DNA from: Nitrobacteraceae bacterium AZCC 1564
GTDB taxonomy: Bacteria; Pseudomonadota; Alphaproteobacteria; Rhizobiales; Xanthobacteraceae
Reading direction: 5' to 3'
Length of the DNA: 64,000 bases
Assembly: GCA_036924835.1 (NCBI GenBank)
Contig: JBAGRR010000001.1
Location: forward strand, 1,984,001 to 2,048,000
Numbering within the stretch: the first letter of the stretch is position 1; each line of letters starts with the position of its first letter. Positions 38,916 to 48,809 of this stretch are shown here, piece after piece. The notes under the pieces are model-generated. The model was not told where the DNA came from and did no database searches. It was given only the letters and a program-made list of their open reading frames with translations. Made by a program: the position numbers and the translations under genes.

Positions 38916-39134
38916 ATGATCAACCGCTCGCCGGAAAAATTCGATCCCGATTACATTGCTACCCTGAGGAAAATCCTGGACGTTGCCGTGGAGCAGATTG
39001 CGATGGAAAATCGCACACCTGCAACCAAGGCGAAGATGGCGCAAACAATCGTACGAGAAGCATCCGAAGGCGTGACAGATGCCGGCGTCCTGGTTTCGCG
39101 TGCGGTTCGCGTAGGCGAGACGCCCGCAGCGTGA
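38916..39134 (+). CDS. Small conserved hypothetical protein
   Basis: 72 residues, soluble and helical (YIATLRKILDVAVEQIAMEN), from ATG 38916 with AGGAGA five bases upstream. An ATG 21 bases earlier is less well placed. No known domain. It is followed by a compound repeat block. Confidence 0.68.
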   Translation: MINRSPEKFDPDYIATLRKILDVAVEQIAMENRTPATKAKMAQTIVREASEGVTDAGVLVSRAVRVGETPAA

Positions 39135-39229
39135 GGTCTCCTCGCCTTCCTCGTGCGCGAAAGCTGCCACGCCGACGCCGAGAGCGTCCGCTGCACGCTT
39201 CTAAAACTGAGATCAGGTTTGCTTCCCCA

Positions 39230-39403
39230 CGAGTGCCGCGGATTTGAAGTTTTTCCGAGTGAAGCCGCGAGCTCGATAAAGAACTTCAAATCCAAAAGCG
39301 GCACTCAAATTTCAAATTATAGCCTTGCTCGTGTCCCTTTGATTCCGAAGTTCGCATCCGAGCAAGCCGCAAACCTGAGCGAACTTCGGAATCGGGACAC
39401 GAG
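39230..39403. repeat. Hairpin doublet E+F, copy 1
   Basis: Hairpin E at 39230-39305 (arms GGATTTGAAGTT and complement) and hairpin F at 39328-39403 (arms GATTCCGAAGTTCGC and complement), with an AT-rich linker between. The terminal tetramers are CTCG/CGAG rather than CTAG. It is directly followed by a D+C doublet, forming a block of four hairpins. Confidence 0.92.
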
Positions 39404-39415
39404 TGCGGGGACGGC

Positions 39416-39584
39416 CCAGTGGAGCGGATTTGACGTTCGCTACCCTGCTTGCCGCGAATTCGTGATGCGAACGTCAAATCCCAAAGCTCCATTAGGATCT
39501 TATATTTGCTAGTGGTCTTTCGATTCTAACGTTCGCAAGAGTGCCCGCCGAGACGGGATGCGTACGTTAGAATCGGACCACTAG
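39416..39584. repeat. Hairpin doublet D+C, copy 2
   Basis: Hairpin D at 39416-39495 (arms GGATTTGACGTTCGC and complement) and hairpin C at 39509-39584 (arms GATTCTAACGTTCGC and complement), with linker 39496-39508 (GATCTTATATTTG). It sits between the convergent small gene and the formyltransferase-like gene, 18 bases beyond the latter's stop. Confidence 0.92.
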
Positions 39585-39602
39585 ATGAACCTTGCTACCC
39601 AC

Positions 39603-40238
39603 TTACGAATGCGATGAAGCTGCTCGCTTCGGTTCGGCATGCACGGCACCTGCGTCGAGCCGGGGAGCATTCGTCGCAAACTGCTCATCCTGTGGCTTGG
39701 CAGGCAACTCGCCGTTGGCCTTCGCGTGATCAATCACCTGGGCGAGCAGCCTGAGCCCGAGCGGTGCGAGGGCCCTTTCCCACAATTCGCGTGCGGTCTC
39801 GCCTTTTTTGACAAAACACCAGTCCTGCATCGCAATGGCACCGGCATCGAGGCGATCGGACAGATGATAGATCGTGCCACCTGCGATCGGATCACCTTCC
39901 TTGATGGTCCATTCGACCGCGGCGATGCCGCGATGCCGCGGCAGCAACGACGGATGATACCCAATGCCGCCGTGCTTTGCGACTTTGAGGGCGTCGTGGC
40001 TGACGCGCGCATGACTGTGCGCGGTGACAATGAGATCGGTACCCGGTGCGATTTCCGATGGGACGATAAGTTTCGGCTCGGCTTGCACAACGACCTCGAT
40101 ACCAGCCTCGCGTGCTGCAGTAGCAAGCCTGTCCTGCCCATCGGCAACCACGACGCGGACAACATCGACGCCGTGACCGCGCAACATCTTCAATGTCTCG
40201 ACGCCAAAGTGGCGCGAGCCGGCAAGCGTGATCTTCAT
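39603..40238 (-). CDS. Formyltransferase-domain protein
   Basis: 211 residues consisting only of the catalytic formyltransferase domain (methionyl-tRNA formyltransferase normally has about 310 with a second domain). It shows the HPSLLPRHRG motif (about 94-103) and the DxG-type region LDAGAIAMQDW. The residue two before the motif His is Gly (GYH), where Met-tRNA formyltransferase has Asn (NIH). GYHPSLLPRHRG is closer to the hydrolase domain of 10-formyl-THF dehydrogenases (IYHPSLLPRHRG). It may therefore act on 10-formyl-tetrahydrofolate rather than tRNA. It is downstream of the 40293 gene on the same strand. Confidence 0.85.
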   Translation of the reverse strand: MKITLAGSRHFGVETLKMLRGHGVDVVRVVVADGQDRLATAAREAGIEVVVQAEPKLIVPSEIAPGTDLIVTAHSHARVSHDALKVAKHGGIGYHPSLLPRHRGIAAVEWTIKEGDPIAGGTIYHLSDRLDAGAIAMQDWCFVKKGETARELWERALAPLGLRLLAQVIDHAKANGELPAKPQDEQFATNAPRLDAGAVHAEPKRAASSHS

Positions 40239-40292
40239 GTCATAGCCCCAATATCTTTCTGCACATGATCGGCCTGGATAACCAGATCACGC

Positions 40293-41849
40293 TTATTCAC
40301 CCCAGGCGGTGAAGGCCTCGTTGAATGCACGCTCGCCGGGCGCACCTTTTTCAATGGCAATAATCGATCGACGCTGGTTCGAGTAGACCAGCGGAATATC
40401 AAACCACGACCTCTCCTTGAGAAGCTGAAGGTTGCGCGACTTGTCGGCCTCGACATTTGACAGGCCAACGAGGAAGAAACCGTCGGTCACCTTCACCGCC
40501 AGTCCGGCCAACGGCGTTCCGCGGGCCTGCTCGTTTGACTTCATCAGGATACCGGGGACGTTGGCGACCGTGGCCCCGAAATCAGGCGGGAGTTGGAATG
40601 TCAGCTCAGCGGTGTGGCTAGCGGGAAGCGACGCATCGTTGTTGCGACGGATCGACAGCGACATCTTGAATTTCCGTTCCGGAATTTCAATGTCTGCGCG
40701 CACGCCGATATCGGGCGGCTGACCAGGCTGTCCCTTGACAGGCTCGGTACGCCAGACCACGGAACCGACGTATTGCCGCCCCTGCGGCGAGGACGGATCT
40801 TCGTCGTAAAGCACTACGCGTTGCGCGACAGGCGCGATCTGCGTCGACCCTGGTTGCCCGACACGATCTGCGATTTTCGGACGGACGCCATTGTCCTTTG
40901 GCGCCTCCACTACGGGGGCAGGTTTGAGCATCGCCTGCAGCGACGGATAGACCTTCTGATAGAACAGGAATCCGCCGCCGATCAGAACGAGCAGGAGGAC
41001 GACAGCGATAAGGGCCTTGATCGGGAAACGCCGTGCAGGCTTTTCGTCCTCATGGGGTGGAACGTGTCCGCGTTGACGGCCAGCCTGCGGCTGGTAGTGC
41101 CCCGCCTCTTCGGATTCATCGTAATTGTAAGGTGCGCCTACGCCACCGTGCGGATCATCCGGCGACGGAGAGACATTCGAGTAAGTCCGCCGTGCCGAAC
41201 GGTTAGCTTGTGCAGCGGCTCGACCGAGATCATCGGCATCCGCGACGAAATCACGCATCCGGGGCCCGGAGGGAGCCGCTCCTCCGCGGACATCTGGCGG
41301 GGACTCCGGCGCACCGCGGACTTCATCACCTCTTGGCCGAAGGCCAAGCGGCGCCTGAGGACGTGGCGGCGGTGGAGAAGGATCGGCGCGCAGATTGCGC
41401 GCGGGCCGCGGCGCCTCCAGCCCACCCTCCGGGCCGGGACGCGATGACCGTTGGATCGGTGGAGCCGGAGCACGCGACGTACGTGCGCTTTCCCTCAAAG
41501 CATCGCCGGGGCGCGAACCTTCACGGCGCGGCGGGGGTGGAGGCGCATCAGCGGGGGTTTCAGGCCCCCGTTGTGAGGGGGGTGTCTCCGGCCGGCTGCG
41601 CGGCTGCTCCGAGCGGGCGCCTTCTGCGACCGCGCGCTTGGCTGCATCGGCCTCAACCCGGCGTACGGCATCTTCGAGCGCGAGCCGCTCACGGGTGATT
41701 TCGGCTTCGCTCAAGGCTGGCTCAACGCTGCGAAGCTGGGCGATCAGCGCCGTGCGGGCCCGCTCATAGAGCGCGCGCCGGCTTTCGCCGGGAGCACTGG
41801 GGTCCAGTCCGGCGATGGCGCGGGCAATCAGCGGGTAGTAGTCAGCCAT
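40293..41849 (-). CDS. Conserved membrane-anchored protein with Pro/Arg-rich region
   Basis: 518 residues. An N-terminal helical part (MADYYPLIARAIAGLDPSAP, up to about residue 75) precedes a long low-complexity Pro/Arg/Glu region (about 75-260). A single membrane helix (ALIAVVLLLVLIGGGFLFY, about 283-302) and a C-terminal periplasmic-type domain (about 330-518, with PERKFKMSLSIRRN and ELTFQLPPDFG) follow. The architecture is known in the Bradyrhizobium group without assigned function. It lies immediately downstream of purA on the same strand. Confidence 0.82.
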   Translation of the reverse strand: MADYYPLIARAIAGLDPSAPGESRRALYERARTALIAQLRSVEPALSEAEITRERLALEDAVRRVEADAAKRAVAEGARSEQPRSRPETPPSQRGPETPADAPPPPPRREGSRPGDALRESARTSRAPAPPIQRSSRPGPEGGLEAPRPARNLRADPSPPPPRPQAPLGLRPRGDEVRGAPESPPDVRGGAAPSGPRMRDFVADADDLGRAAAQANRSARRTYSNVSPSPDDPHGGVGAPYNYDESEEAGHYQPQAGRQRGHVPPHEDEKPARRFPIKALIAVVLLLVLIGGGFLFYQKVYPSLQAMLKPAPVVEAPKDNGVRPKIADRVGQPGSTQIAPVAQRVVLYDEDPSSPQGRQYVGSVVWRTEPVKGQPGQPPDIGVRADIEIPERKFKMSLSIRRNNDASLPASHTAELTFQLPPDFGATVANVPGILMKSNEQARGTPLAGLAVKVTDGFFLVGLSNVEADKSRNLQLLKERSWFDIPLVYSNQRRSIIAIEKGAPGERAFNEAFTAWGE

Positions 41850-41934
41850 CCTTATCCAGTCTGCAGGATTCGGTGAAAATCCTGTTACCTAAAAAACATG
41901 ATCGTGTCGGAAAACCGAGTCTGCGCCACCATGC

Positions 41935-43227
41935 TTACGCCTCAAACGGATTCTGCACGAGGATAGTATCCTCGCGTTCGGGGCTTGTGGAGAGCAGCGC
42001 TATCGGACAACCGACAAGTTCTTCGACCCGGCGCACGTATTTGATGGCCTGCGCGGGCAGGTCTGCCCACGAGCGGGCATTCGCGGTCGGTTCTTTCCAG
42101 CCCTCGATGGTCTCATAAATCGGGGTCACGCGGGCCTGGGCGCCTTCGCCGGCAGGGAGATGATCCATCTCCTTGCCGTCCAGCATGTAGCCGACGCACA
42201 CCTGAATTTCGTCGAAACCGTCGAGGATATCCAGCTTGGTGAGCGCCAGCCCGTTGATACCGCTGGTGCGCGCCGTCTGCCTAACCAGCACCGCGTCGAA
42301 CCATCCGCAGCGGCGCTTGCGACCGGTGTTGACACCGAATTCCTTGCCGCGGCGGCCGATCTCTTCACCGATCTCATCGGTGAGTTCGGTCGGGAAAGGT
42401 CCCTGTCCGACCCGTGTCGTGTAAGCTTTACAGATACCGAGCACGTAATCGACGGCGCCTGGCCCCATACCCGTTCCTGTTGCGGCCTGAGCCGCCACGG
42501 TGTTGGAGGAGGTCACGTAAGGATAAGTCCCGTGATCGACGTCGAGCAGTGCACCCTGTGCTCCCTCGAAGAGGATGCGCTTGCCCTCGCGCCGCTTGTG
42601 GTCAAGCAGGTTCCAGACCGAATCGGCAAACGGCAGAACGCGCGGAGCGATTTCGGTCAGATCTTTCAGCAATTCACCAGCATTGACCTCAGGCAGATTC
42701 AATCCGCGCCGCAATGCATTGTGATGCGTCAGGAGACGATCGATCTTGTGTGGCAGCGTTTGCGGATCGGCGAGGTCCATCAACCGAATCGCGCGTCGTC
42801 CCACTTTGTCTTCATAGGCCGGGCCGATACCACGCTGCGTGGTGCCAATTGCCGTGGCCTTGTTCGCATTTTCGCGAATGGCATCGAGCTCGCGGTGCAG
42901 CGGCAAAATCAGCGTCACATTCTCAGCGACGCGCAGGTTATCTGGCGATACCGCGACGCCTTGGCTTTTCAGCTTATCGAGCTCGGCAAGAAACGCCTGG
43001 GCGTCGAACACAACACCGTTGCCAATCACCGACAGCTTTGATGACCGCAGGACCCCGGACGGGAGCAGCGCCAGCTTGTAGGTGTTGCCATTGATGACGA
43101 GCGTATGGCCCGCATTGTGGCCACCCTGGAAGCGAACGACGATGTCCGCCTGCTCCGACAACCAGTCGACGATCTTGCCTTTTCCTTCGTCGCCCCACTG
43201 GGCGCCGACGACGACAACATTGGCCAT
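41935..43227 (-). CDS. purA: Adenylosuccinate synthetase
   Basis: 430 residues from ATG 43227. Catalyses the GTP-dependent joining of IMP and aspartate on the way to AMP. The GTP-binding GDEGKGK (about 12-18) and GHNAGHT, the IMP-binding [14 protein letters not shown] and the C-terminal [12 protein letters not shown] are all present. The 51-residue open extension upstream does not match the family and is discarded. AGGAG lies rather far (11 bases) upstream. Confidence 0.97.
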   Translation of the reverse strand: MANVVVVGAQWGDEGKGKIVDWLSEQADIVVRFQGGHNAGHTLVINGNTYKLALLPSGVLRSSKLSVIGNGVVFDAQAFLAELDKLKSQGVAVSPDNLRVAENVTLILPLHRELDAIRENANKATAIGTTQRGIGPAYEDKVGRRAIRLMDLADPQTLPHKIDRLLTHHNALRRGLNLPEVNAGELLKDLTEIAPRVLPFADSVWNLLDHKRREGKRILFEGAQGALLDVDHGTYPYVTSSNTVAAQAATGTGMGPGAVDYVLGICKAYTTRVGQGPFPTELTDEIGEEIGRRGKEFGVNTGRKRRCGWFDAVLVRQTARTSGINGLALTKLDILDGFDEIQVCVGYMLDGKEMDHLPAGEGAQARVTPIYETIEGWKEPTANARSWADLPAQAIKYVRRVEELVGCPIALLSTSPEREDTILVQNPFEA

Positions 43228-43451
43228 TTCGAGATGTTCTCCTGCAACCCGCAAATCCGCCGGGGACCCGGCGCCTTGCAGCCAGGGCCGCTCGCATGCG
43301 AGGCATGTCACCGGATAACGGATGCGCGCATGGGACGCAAGCAAGAACGGCTGTTGACGCAACCGCCGGATGTAACGCAAATCATTGATATCCCCAATAA
43401 AATCCGGGTGACCGGATCGCCTGGAACGCCTGCCCTAATCCCGCCGGAAAC

Positions 43452-44399
43452 ATGAACGCCCCCGCCCCACGAATGGACGCTCCGTGGCTCATGCAGCGGC
43501 CTTATCTGCTGCTATCCCTTTGCTCACTGTTCTGGGCCGGCAACATCGTGCTCGGCCGCTTCGTGTCGTCGAGCTTCCCTCCGATGGCGTTGTCCTTTCT
43601 GCGTTGGGGACTGGCCTGCCTGATTACCTTGCCGTTTGCCTGGCGTGCCGTTCGGACAGACTGGCCCGTCATCCGGCGAAACTTACCGCTGCTGGCGTTT
43701 CTGTCGCTGACTGGCCTCGCCAGCTACGCCGCTCTCGCATATCTTGGACTACAGTCCACCCAGGCCCTGAACGCCTTGCTGATCCAGTCGTCAGGCCCTT
43801 TGTTCGTTGCGCTCTGGTCCCTGCTCCTGCTCGGAGTTCGGATTACCTGGTCCCAGGCGGGAGGCATCGTAATGTCCCTCGCGGGGGTCCTCACCATCCT
43901 GTCGCGAGGTGATCCGTTTGCTCTGACGTCCATTCACCTGAACATAGGCGACCTGACCTTCTCGCTGGCCCTGATCATTTTCGGTCTCTACTCGGTGCTG
44001 AGCGCCAGGCGGCCGAAGATCAATCCACTGGCTTTCTTTTGCTTTACGTCCGGCTTTGGCGCCCTGCTCCTCATTCCGGCCGTCGCCATCGAAATCGCGC
44101 TCGGTAAATCGCCCGCCCTCTCCGTCGATAACGGATTAGCGCTGGCTTACGTCACCATATTTCCGTCGATACTGGCCTATCTGTTTTTCAACCGCGGCGT
44201 GGAAATGATCGGAGCAAACCGAGCCGCACCGTTCTTTCATCTGATGCCAGTCTTCGGATCCATCCTCGCCATCGTCTTCCTCGGCGAGAGGCCCCAACCC
44301 TTTCATGGCGTCGGTTACGCGCTGGTGCTGGCGGGTGTATTTATCGCGGCCCGCCGCGCAGCTGCAAAGAACAGCGAACTGCCGGCCGGCAAAAGCTAG
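43452..44399 (+). CDS. DMT-superfamily (EamA) transporter, copy 1
   Basis: 315 residues with ten membrane helices in two EamA repeats (AGNIVLGRFVSSSFPP, ALNALLIQSSGPLFVALWSLLLLG). Family members export amino acids, metabolites or drugs. It is the first of a tandem pair with the gene at 44504 and is divergent from purA. Substrate unknown. Confidence 0.92.
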   Translation: MNAPAPRMDAPWLMQRPYLLLSLCSLFWAGNIVLGRFVSSSFPPMALSFLRWGLACLITLPFAWRAVRTDWPVIRRNLPLLAFLSLTGLASYAALAYLGLQSTQALNALLIQSSGPLFVALWSLLLLGVRITWSQAGGIVMSLAGVLTILSRGDPFALTSIHLNIGDLTFSLALIIFGLYSVLSARRPKINPLAFFCFTSGFGALLLIPAVAIEIALGKSPALSVDNGLALAYVTIFPSILAYLFFNRGVEMIGANRAAPFFHLMPVFGSILAIVFLGERPQPFHGVGYALVLAGVFIAARRAAAKNSELPAGKS

Positions 44400-44503
44400 C
44401 TCCTGCACACTGCGCGATTACGCATTCTAGCAATCCGGTATTGTCACTTGTCCCGCGCTGAAAAAAGGGCAGAACTCGACTGTAATTGCATCATAAGAAC
44501 AAT

Positions 44504-45448
44504 ATGACAGCCGCTGATCCGCCTTCGCTCCAGCCAACACTTGCCTCGCGGCTGGCCAACCAGCCTTATTTGCTTCTAAGCCTTATGGCGCTGTTCTGGG
44601 CCGGAAACATCGTTCTCGGTCGCTATGTCGCAGGACATGTCCCGCCGTTTGCGCTGACATTCGTTCGCTGGGCCGGCACCTTTCTCGTCGTCATTCCGTT
44701 CGCATGGCCGCATTTGCGGCGCGACTGGCCGACGATGCGGCTGAATCTGCCGCTGCTGGTGACACTGTCCGCGACAGGTTTCGCGGTGAATAACGCCCTG
44801 TCGTATTGGGGCTTGCAGCACACACAGGCGCTGAACGCGCTGCTGATCCAATCATCCGGGCCTTTGTTCGTTGCGCTCTGGTCGCTGATCCTATTCGGGG
44901 TTCGTCTTTCCTGGGCTCAAGCTACCGGCATCGTGATCTCACTGGCTGGCGTGATCGTCATCATTTTACGCGGCAACATCGCCACGCTCGCGGCGATCGA
45001 ATTTAACATCGGCGACATCATGTTCGCAGCAGCGTTGTCCGTTTTCGGACTTTATTCAGCGCTGATGCCGCGACGGCCAGCCACCAACCCCTTGTCGTTG
45101 ATTGCCTTCACCACAGGCTGCGGTGCCGTCATGCTGCTGCCGCTGGTCGGCTGGGAGATTTCCACTGGCGACACACTGCATTTCGATACCTTGACCCTCT
45201 CCACGATCGTGTTCGTGGTGATCTTCCCCTCGGCGCTCGCCTATCTGTTCTTTAACCGCGGCATCGAACTGATCGGCCCCAACAGGGCCGCACCGTTTTT
45301 TCACTTGGTGCCGGTATTTGGCTCCATCATGGCGATCGTCTTTTTGGGCGAAAAGCCGGAACTGTTTCACCTGATCGGCTACATTATGGTGATTGCCGGC
45401 ATCGTGATTGCCTCCCGCCGGAAATCAACCGAAGCTCCATCCAGCTAA
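44504..45448 (+). CDS. DMT-superfamily (EamA) transporter, copy 2
   Basis: 314 residues, a clear paralogue of the preceding gene (shared AGNIVLGR, ALNALLIQSSGPLFVALWSL, IGPNRAAPFFHL). A TTG six codons earlier (44486) could also serve as start. It arose by tandem duplication. The pair may form a heterodimer or have diverged in substrate. Confidence 0.92.
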   Translation: MTAADPPSLQPTLASRLANQPYLLLSLMALFWAGNIVLGRYVAGHVPPFALTFVRWAGTFLVVIPFAWPHLRRDWPTMRLNLPLLVTLSATGFAVNNALSYWGLQHTQALNALLIQSSGPLFVALWSLILFGVRLSWAQATGIVISLAGVIVIILRGNIATLAAIEFNIGDIMFAAALSVFGLYSALMPRRPATNPLSLIAFTTGCGAVMLLPLVGWEISTGDTLHFDTLTLSTIVFVVIFPSALAYLFFNRGIELIGPNRAAPFFHLVPVFGSIMAIVFLGEKPELFHLIGYIMVIAGIVIASRRKSTEAPSS

Positions 45449-45621
45449 GCCAAGCTCCTGGTGACAAGCATGCATCGCCGTTTGATGCATCGCAACGAGC
45501 GCTGAAGCCACTCGCAATTCATTCCGACTTCGCGCAGTCTATCATGCGAACCGAATGGCTTTTGTCATTTCCCTTGGCGAAATGACTGATGACCACAGAA
45601 AAACTCGGGCGGAGGAACGGA

Positions 45622-46614
45622 ATGAAGGCTGTAAGGACAATCTATTCGTCGATCATGGCGTCATGCGCACTCGCCTTAACCGGCGCGCTCTGCACTCATG
45701 CTGCCCTAGCGCAGAGCGGGAATTATCCAAACCATACGATCACGCTGGTGCTGCCCTTCGCAGCTGGAAGTGGGACCGACACCACCACGCGCCTGATTTC
45801 GAAGGAACTTGGAGCCGCACTCAATACACCGATGGTGATCGACAACAAGGCGGGCGCCAACGGGTCAATCGCGGCGAGCTACGTCGCACGCTCCGCACCG
45901 GATGGCTACACACTGTTCGTCACCACGAACACTAGTCACTCGGCCAATCCATATCTGCTCAAGAACATGACCTATGATCCGGTCAAGGATTTCACCCCAA
46001 TCGCACGAACCGGCGATTTGCCGTTCATGCTGGTCATCAATCCCCAAATCCCCGCCAACTCGGTGGCTGACTTGATCGCGCTGGCAAAGAAGGAGCCAGG
46101 CAAATACTCATATGCCAGCGGCAGTTCCTCTGCGATTGTCTCTGGAGCAACGTTTGCCCGCCTTGCAGGAATCGATCTCCTTCACGTTCCCTACAAGAGC
46201 TCTCCACCCGCGCTCACGGATGTCATCGCCGGACGCGTGAGCATGATGTTCGTCGACGTGCCGACAGCTCTTCCGCATGTGAACGCGAAGGCGCTGAAGG
46301 CACTCGCGGTGACGACAAAATATCGTTCTGCGTTGTTGCCTGATCTTCCCACAATGGACGAAGCCGGTGTGAAAGGCTTCGACGTGACCTCGTGGCAAGG
46401 CTATTTCGGCCCGGCTAATATGCCAAAAGAGATCGTGGCAAAACTGAACACCGAGATCCGCAAGGTTGTCGAACGTCCCGACATCAAGAAGGAGCTCGCA
46501 AGCCGGGGCATGGAAGCGTTCTCAGGCACGCCGGAAGAGTTCGACGCCTTCGTGAAGGATCAACTCGTGGTGTGGAAGCGGCTGATCACCGATGCCGGGA
46601 TCGAACCACAATAG
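45622..46614 (+). CDS. Bug/TctC-family periplasmic substrate-binding protein
   Basis: 330 residues from ATG 45622, preceded by GGAGG at ideal spacing. A signal peptide (IMASCALALTGALCTHAALA) precedes a Bug solute-binding fold (ITLVLPFAAGSGTDTTTRLI, VIDNKAGANGSIAASYVA, PDGYTLFV, TFARLAGIDLLHVPYKS). Such proteins bring carboxylates to tripartite transporters or act as sensors. No TctA/TctB membrane subunits are nearby, as is common for orphan Bug proteins. Confidence 0.93.
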   Translation: MKAVRTIYSSIMASCALALTGALCTHAALAQSGNYPNHTITLVLPFAAGSGTDTTTRLISKELGAALNTPMVIDNKAGANGSIAASYVARSAPDGYTLFVTTNTSHSANPYLLKNMTYDPVKDFTPIARTGDLPFMLVINPQIPANSVADLIALAKKEPGKYSYASGSSSAIVSGATFARLAGIDLLHVPYKSSPPALTDVIAGRVSMMFVDVPTALPHVNAKALKALAVTTKYRSALLPDLPTMDEAGVKGFDVTSWQGYFGPANMPKEIVAKLNTEIRKVVERPDIKKELASRGMEAFSGTPEEFDAFVKDQLVVWKRLITDAGIEPQ

Positions 46615-46618
46615 ACGG

Positions 46619-46784
46619 CTAGTGTGGTGGTTCAGAAGTTCGCTTTATTTTCTCCGCGAGTCCTTCAAGCGAACTTCTGAACCTGAACCACACTAGAATC
46701 ATAGGTTTCTAGTGTTCTTTCGAATCCGAAGTTCGCTGCGAAGTACACTGCGGTATGAGGCGAACTTCGGATTCGGGACACCAG
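46619..46784. repeat. Hairpin doublet A+B, copy 3
   Basis: Hairpin A at 46619-46696 (TTCAGAAGTTCGC arms) and hairpin B at 46709-46784 (here GAATCCGAAGTTCGC, intermediate between B and F), joined by AATCATAGGTTT. The rightmost tetramer is CCAG. The left CTAG is four bases after the Bug gene stop codon. Confidence 0.93.
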
Positions 46785-46786
46785 TA

Positions 46787-46810
46787 TCTCTCCTCGCCTG
46801 CGGGGAGAGA
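46787..46810. repeat. Hairpin TCTCTCC/GGAGAGA between convergent genes
   Basis: TCTCTCC (46787-46793) pairs with GGAGAGA (46804-46810), with CGC/GCG pairing inside. It lies two bases beyond the A+B doublet. Confidence 0.6.
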
Positions 46811-46813
46811 CTC

Positions 46814-46848
46814 GAGCTTCGGTTCTGATGAAATCAGAACCGAAGCTC
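46814..46848. terminator. Perfect 16-bp stem-loop, likely bidirectional termination or attenuation structure
   Basis: GAGCTTCGGTTCTGAT (46814-46829) and its exact complement (46833-46848) around a GAA loop, between the convergent Bug and chemoreceptor genes. No clean U-run follows on either strand, so the terminator role is inferred from stem quality and position. Confidence 0.5.
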
Positions 46849-46915
46849 TCAATTCTTGATCTGACGCGTTTTCTTCACGCGAACCGGTAGCCACTTCGCT
46901 GGAAAACGCTCTACA

Positions 46916-48604
46916 TCATGCCGCGCGAACCTTGCCCAGGAAGTCATCCACGGCAGACCGCAGCATTCCGGACTGATTGTCGAGTTCGCGCGCACTCGAG
47001 AGCACATCCGACGCTGCCGAACCGGTCGCTGCAGCGGCCGAGCTGACGCCGCCGATGTGATCGCTGATCTCGTTTGATCCGGCAGCAACCGATTGGATGT
47101 TGCGCGCGATTTCGCGGGTCGCTGCGCCCTGCTCTTCCACCGCGCTCGAGATATTCATCGTAATCTCGCTCATCTGCGAGATCGTCGCGGTAATGCCGCC
47201 GATGGCATGGACTGCCTCGCTCGTCGTCGCCTGCATGGCCGCAACCTGAGCGGAAATTTCCTCAGTCGCCTTGGCGGTCTGATTGGCGAGCGCCTTCACT
47301 TCAGAGGCCACCACTGCGAAGCCACGGCCGGCCTCGCCCGCACGGGCAGCTTCGATCGTCGCATTGAGCGCGAGGAGATTGGTTTGCGCCGCGATGCTGT
47401 GGATCAGTTGTACCACTTCGCCAATCTTTTCTGCACCTGCTGACAAGACCTGTACCGTCGCGTTGGTGCGCTCGGCGTCACCGACGGCCTTGCTGGCGAT
47501 CTCGTTCGACTGACTGACTTGCCGCGAGATTTCCGCAACTGAACTCGACAGCTCTTCCGCCGCTGCCGCAACAGTACTGACGTTGGTGGATGCCTTCTCG
47601 GAAGCCGAGCCAACGGTCGCCGCACGCGCGCTGGCGTCACTCGCGGTCGACGTCATGGATTGCGCAGTTGTCTGCATTCCGGCCGCCGATGCTGCCACGG
47701 AACGGACAATCCCATTGACGCTGCGCTCGAATTCGCTGGCAAGGCTTTCCATCGCTGCGCGACGCTCGGCTGCAACACGTTGCTGCGTCGCTTCCTCGGC
47801 CTGTTCCATTTCGCGCATACGCACCGCATTGTCCTTGAAGACCTGAACCGTCGTTGCCATTTTGCCAATTTCATCGCGGCGGTCGATACCGGGGATGGGC
47901 TGCTCAAGCTGGCCATCAGCCAACGTCTTCATGCGGCCGCCGAGAAGCCCTAGCGGAAGCGTGATGCTGCGGCCAACCAGCCACGCGACTGCGCCGGCAA
48001 ACACACCAATGATCAGGATGGCAAGACCCAGCGCCCAGACGACGGGCATCAACTTCGTATCAAGGTCATCAAGGTAAGCGCCAGTGCCGACGAAGAGATT
48101 CCAACCGGGGACCGCCACTGCATACGACATCTTGCGGATCGGCTCTTTCTCGCCCGGCTTCATGTATTCATATTTCAACGTCACGTCACCTTTGGCGGCG
48201 ACGCCGTCGCGCAACTCACGGACTAAGGAACGACCATTGGTTTTGTTATCGAGGCGGTTGGTGCCAATCACCTTCGGATCTGGCGCCGCGACAGTCACGC
48301 CGTCCATCGTGTATGAGAAAAGGTATCCGTTACCGTTGTCAAAAGTCATGGTCTGGAGGCGACGCGCGAACTCGGCGATCGCCGCATCCTTGGTCAATTG
48401 ACCCGACTCGACCTGCTTCTGCAATCCAAGCGCCAGATTGCGCGCCGTTTCAACGATGGCGTGGGTTTGCTCAACCCGCGCATCCAGCATCAATCTCTGC
48501 ATGGTATTGGCTGCAAAAGCGCCCGCAGCAAGAAGGCCCAGCAAAGTAACTCCCACCAGAATGCCGAGCTTGGCGGCGATAGGAAGATTATTGATGAACT
48601 TCAC
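46916..48604 (-). CDS. Methyl-accepting chemotaxis protein with single Cache domain
   Basis: 562 residues from a GTG at 48604 (GGAG seven bases upstream). TM1 (about 12-34), a periplasmic sCache_2 sensor (about 40-190, with [16 protein letters not shown] and [11 protein letters not shown]), TM2 (about 195-217), HAMP and a cytoplasmic signalling domain follow. The hairpin tip is near [22 protein letters not shown]. sCache_2 receptors often bind short carboxylates. No CheB/CheR-binding pentapeptide is seen at the C-terminus. Confidence 0.93.
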   Translation of the reverse strand: MKFINNLPIAAKLGILVGVTLLGLLAAGAFAANTMQRLMLDARVEQTHAIVETARNLALGLQKQVESGQLTKDAAIAEFARRLQTMTFDNGNGYLFSYTMDGVTVAAPDPKVIGTNRLDNKTNGRSLVRELRDGVAAKGDVTLKYEYMKPGEKEPIRKMSYAVAVPGWNLFVGTGAYLDDLDTKLMPVVWALGLAILIIGVFAGAVAWLVGRSITLPLGLLGGRMKTLADGQLEQPIPGIDRRDEIGKMATTVQVFKDNAVRMREMEQAEEATQQRVAAERRAAMESLASEFERSVNGIVRSVAASAAGMQTTAQSMTSTASDASARAATVGSASEKASTNVSTVAAAAEELSSSVAEISRQVSQSNEIASKAVGDAERTNATVQVLSAGAEKIGEVVQLIHSIAAQTNLLALNATIEAARAGEAGRGFAVVASEVKALANQTAKATEEISAQVAAMQATTSEAVHAIGGITATISQMSEITMNISSAVEEQGAATREIARNIQSVAAGSNEISDHIGGVSSAAAATGSAASDVLSSARELDNQSGMLRSAVDDFLGKVRAA

Positions 48605-48726
48605 GTGACGTCTCCGGAGACATCGGCGCGAACGCGCCATGGCGGGTTTCGTCACAAAATAGCCAGATTATCTTTAGGCTTGGTTACCCAAAACGCGCGT
48701 GAGCCATTTTGGCTGTCCGTGAAAGC

Positions 48727-48753
48727 ACAGGCCGGAGCTCTGCGCCGGCCTGT
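48727..48753 (-). terminator. Hairpin downstream of serA
   Basis: ACAGGCCGG (48727-48735) pairs with CCGGCCTGT (48745-48753). It is 57 bases downstream of the serA stop on the minus strand and is followed there by GCTTTC. The U-run is weak, so termination strength is uncertain. Confidence 0.45.
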
Positions 48754-48809
48754 ATAATCCATGAAAAGAGCACCACCGCCGCCCCTCAAAGCAGACCGAA
48801 TGCCTGCGA

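Noticed and set aside
39230..39584. Insertion sequence with transposase
   Set aside because: The repeat blocks are too short to code for a protein and no transposase gene was found anywhere in the window.
40593..41698. Long plus-strand open frames opposite the 40293-41849 gene
   Set aside because: Antisense shadows of a GC-rich, Pro/Arg-rich coding sequence; no domain is visible.
42160..43041. Plus-strand open frame of 293 codons opposite purA
   Set aside because: Antisense shadow of purA, whose motifs are complete on the minus strand.
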